From NCBI GenBank assembly GCA_003248965.1, contig QFQU01000018.1, positions 12,841 to 76,840 on the forward strand: a stretch of 64,000 nucleotides of DNA, read 5' to 3'. The number at the start of each line of letters is the position of its first letter. Position 1 is the first letter of the stretch. Made by a program: the position numbers and the translations under genes. The notes under the pieces are model-generated. The model did no database searches and was not told the DNA's origin. It was given only the letters and a program-made list of their open reading frames with translations. Origin of the DNA: Brevundimonas sp. (GTDB lineage Bacteria > Pseudomonadota > Alphaproteobacteria > Caulobacterales > Caulobacteraceae). Below, piece after piece: positions 62,909 to 64,000 of the stretch.

Positions 62909-63664
62909 CTAGCGCAGGGCGCCGGACAGGCCTTCGGCGGTGATTTCGGCCCAGCAGGCATAGCCGAAGTCGTTCAGGTGCAGATCGTCCGGACCTACCC
63001 CGCCCGTATTTATGCCGCCCCAGCCGCGCATGGCCTCGAAGCGATGCAGCACTGCATAGCCGGATTGGGACGCCCATTGGTCGACCGTCGTCGCAACTGC
63101 GCCGAGGGCAGGGTTGCGATCCTTCAGGGCGGCATGGCTCGTGGTCTCGGGTAGGCGTTGGGGATCGATCAACACGACGTCCGTTTGCGCACTATCCAAT
63201 ATAGCGCGCGCCGCCTGAAACTCCGCCAACATGTCCGCGCTGGGTCGGTCTCGCAGCACATCGTTGGTGCCTAGCTGCCAGATGACAAGATCCGGCTGGG
63301 CCAGGGCGACGTCCTGTTCCAGCCGTGCGACGGTCTCCCGCATCGTCTCGCCGCCGATCCCGCGATTGATCAGCGTGATGGCGACGTCTGGGAAACGGCG
63401 TTGCAGCGCGCCCTGAAGCATAGGCACATAGCCTAGGTTTCGCGCGCTGGCGCCGGCGCCTTCGATGGACGAAGAGCCTGTCGCCAGAATCACGATCCGA
63501 CCGCTCTTCAGCGCGGCCCGCGTGTGGGCCAGGCCATTGTTCGCCGTAAAATACGTCGGCGAGACCGGGCAGGCGTAGGGGACGCCCTGGGCCGCTGCCG
63601 GTGAGGTCATGATCGAACAGGCGGTAAGGGCCAGCGCCGCAACGATAGGCAGTCTGATCGTCAT
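62909..63664 (-). CDS. Secreted SGNH/GDSL hydrolase
   Basis: A 251-residue protein with a signal peptide (PIVAALALTACSIMTSPAAAQ). The four SGNH blocks are present: ATGSSSIEG with the catalytic Ser, RGIGGETM with Gly, WQLGTNDV with Asn, and DDLHLND with the Asp/His pair. Such enzymes are esterases that often remove acetyl groups from polysaccharides or peptidoglycan. ATG 63664 has GGAG about 10 bases upstream. It lies 107 bp before ugd on the same strand, so a link to an acetylated polysaccharide is possible but not shown. Confidence 0.88.
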   Translation of the reverse strand: MTIRLPIVAALALTACSIMTSPAAAQGVPYACPVSPTYFTANNGLAHTRAALKSGRIVILATGSSSIEGAGASARNLGYVPMLQGALQRRFPDVAITLINRGIGGETMRETVARLEQDVALAQPDLVIWQLGTNDVLRDRPSADMLAEFQAARAILDSAQTDVVLIDPQRLPETTSHAALKDRNPALGAVATTVDQWASQSGYAVLHRFEAMRGWGGINTGGVGPDDLHLNDFGYACWAEITAEGLSGALR

Positions 63665-64000
63665 AAGTTCACATTCTCCGCCGCGCCCCGAGACCGGGAA
63701 GGGGGCATATTCCGCCGCCCAGCGCCATACTACGGAATCGAGCATGGCGCGTTGACGGCGCGACGCGCCGGTTCATCGCTCGCGAAACGGCGTCCTTCGA
63801 AAAAGTTTCCATGTCCGTCAGAAACGGCTTGCTGGATAGGGGGTGCGCCCGTATAGGGCTGCCTCGCTCGGGAACGGGCTGGCCTTTTGGGCTTTGGGGA
63901 CTGCGGTTTCCGGGGTTTTGGGGAGAGGGGGAGGGGGAAAACCTCTTGCTTTTCCGGGTTGGTTTCCTTAGTTTCCGCGCTTCAATCGAATCGCCGGTTT
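63665..64000. other. Intergenic end of window
   Basis: These 336 bases show no convincing gene. They contain a strong promoter-like element at 63829-63857 reading out of the window, followed by a G/T-rich leader-like stretch. The region may precede a stable RNA operon beyond base 64000. Confidence 0.5.
63829..63857 (+). promoter_or_regulatory. Strong promoter-like element, possible rRNA/stable RNA promoter
   Basis: TTGCTG and TATAGG are separated by exactly 17 bp. The sequence after the -10 (GCTGCCTCGCTCGGGAACGGG) and the long non-coding stretch behind it resemble rRNA operon promoters and leaders of Caulobacterales. No 16S sequence is reached before the window ends, so the target is an inference. 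Confidence 0.45.

Overview
The window reads as one continuous chromosomal stretch of a high-GC alphaproteobacterium, most probably Caulobacteraceae and likely Brevundimonas-like. The basis is the uniformly high GC, six TonB-dependent receptors (TBDRs) in 64 kb, an imuA-imuB-dnaE2 mutagenesis cassette preceded by the alphaproteobacterial LexA site GTTC-N7-GTTC, FecI/FecR signalling and a MoxR/DUF58/SpoIIM-like membrane operon. The genus is an inference from gene content. I saw no tRNA gene, CRISPR array, insertion sequence or prophage.

Layout. (1) 0-4.5 kb: a TonB-like protein divergent from a TBDR that overlaps a di-heme peroxidase gene; a Fur-like inverted repeat lies between the divergent genes. 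(2) 4.6-10.2 kb: imuA, imuB and dnaE2 on the minus strand with overlapping ends. The LexA box lies on the imuA start codon, which suggests a leaderless SOS transcript. (3) 10.4-19.8 kb: a ROK-family sugar kinase, a Tat-exported metallophosphoesterase divergent from a TBDR, then a second TBDR in an operon with a PhoD-type phosphatase. (4) 19.9-29 kb: a TBDR with an M20 amidohydrolase, divergent from a gamma-glutamyltransferase and a zinc metalloprotease. This looks like a peptide or gamma-glutamyl compound scavenging unit. (5) 29-38 kb: a beta-glucan type locus with GH5, an MFS transporter, a LacI regulator, a TBDR and GH3, with a perfect LacI-type operator before the TBDR.

(6) 38-43.9 kb: a short-chain dehydrogenase whose frame runs far past its expected end, antisense to an export operon. 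That operon encodes TolC, HlyD and one protein made of two fused ABC-2 permeases, with no ATPase gene beside it. (7) 44-53.3 kb: a secreted M14 carboxypeptidase divergent from a FecI-type sigma factor, FecR and a TBDR carrying a signalling (STN) domain, followed by a dicarboxylate/amino-acid symporter. (8) 53.4-60.4 kb: a membrane protein with a cold-shock-like N-terminus, convergent with the operon DUF4129, DUF4350, MoxR, DUF58, SpoIIM-like and RDD. (9) 60.5-63.7 kb: UDP-glucose dehydrogenase and UDP-glucuronate 4-epimerase for UDP-galacturonate, then a secreted SGNH hydrolase. The last 200 bases carry a strong promoter-like element that could precede an rRNA operon.

The main theme is scavenging. 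Most TBDRs are paired with a periplasmic or secreted hydrolase (phosphatase, peptidase, glycosidase), and regulators sit next to several of the pairs.
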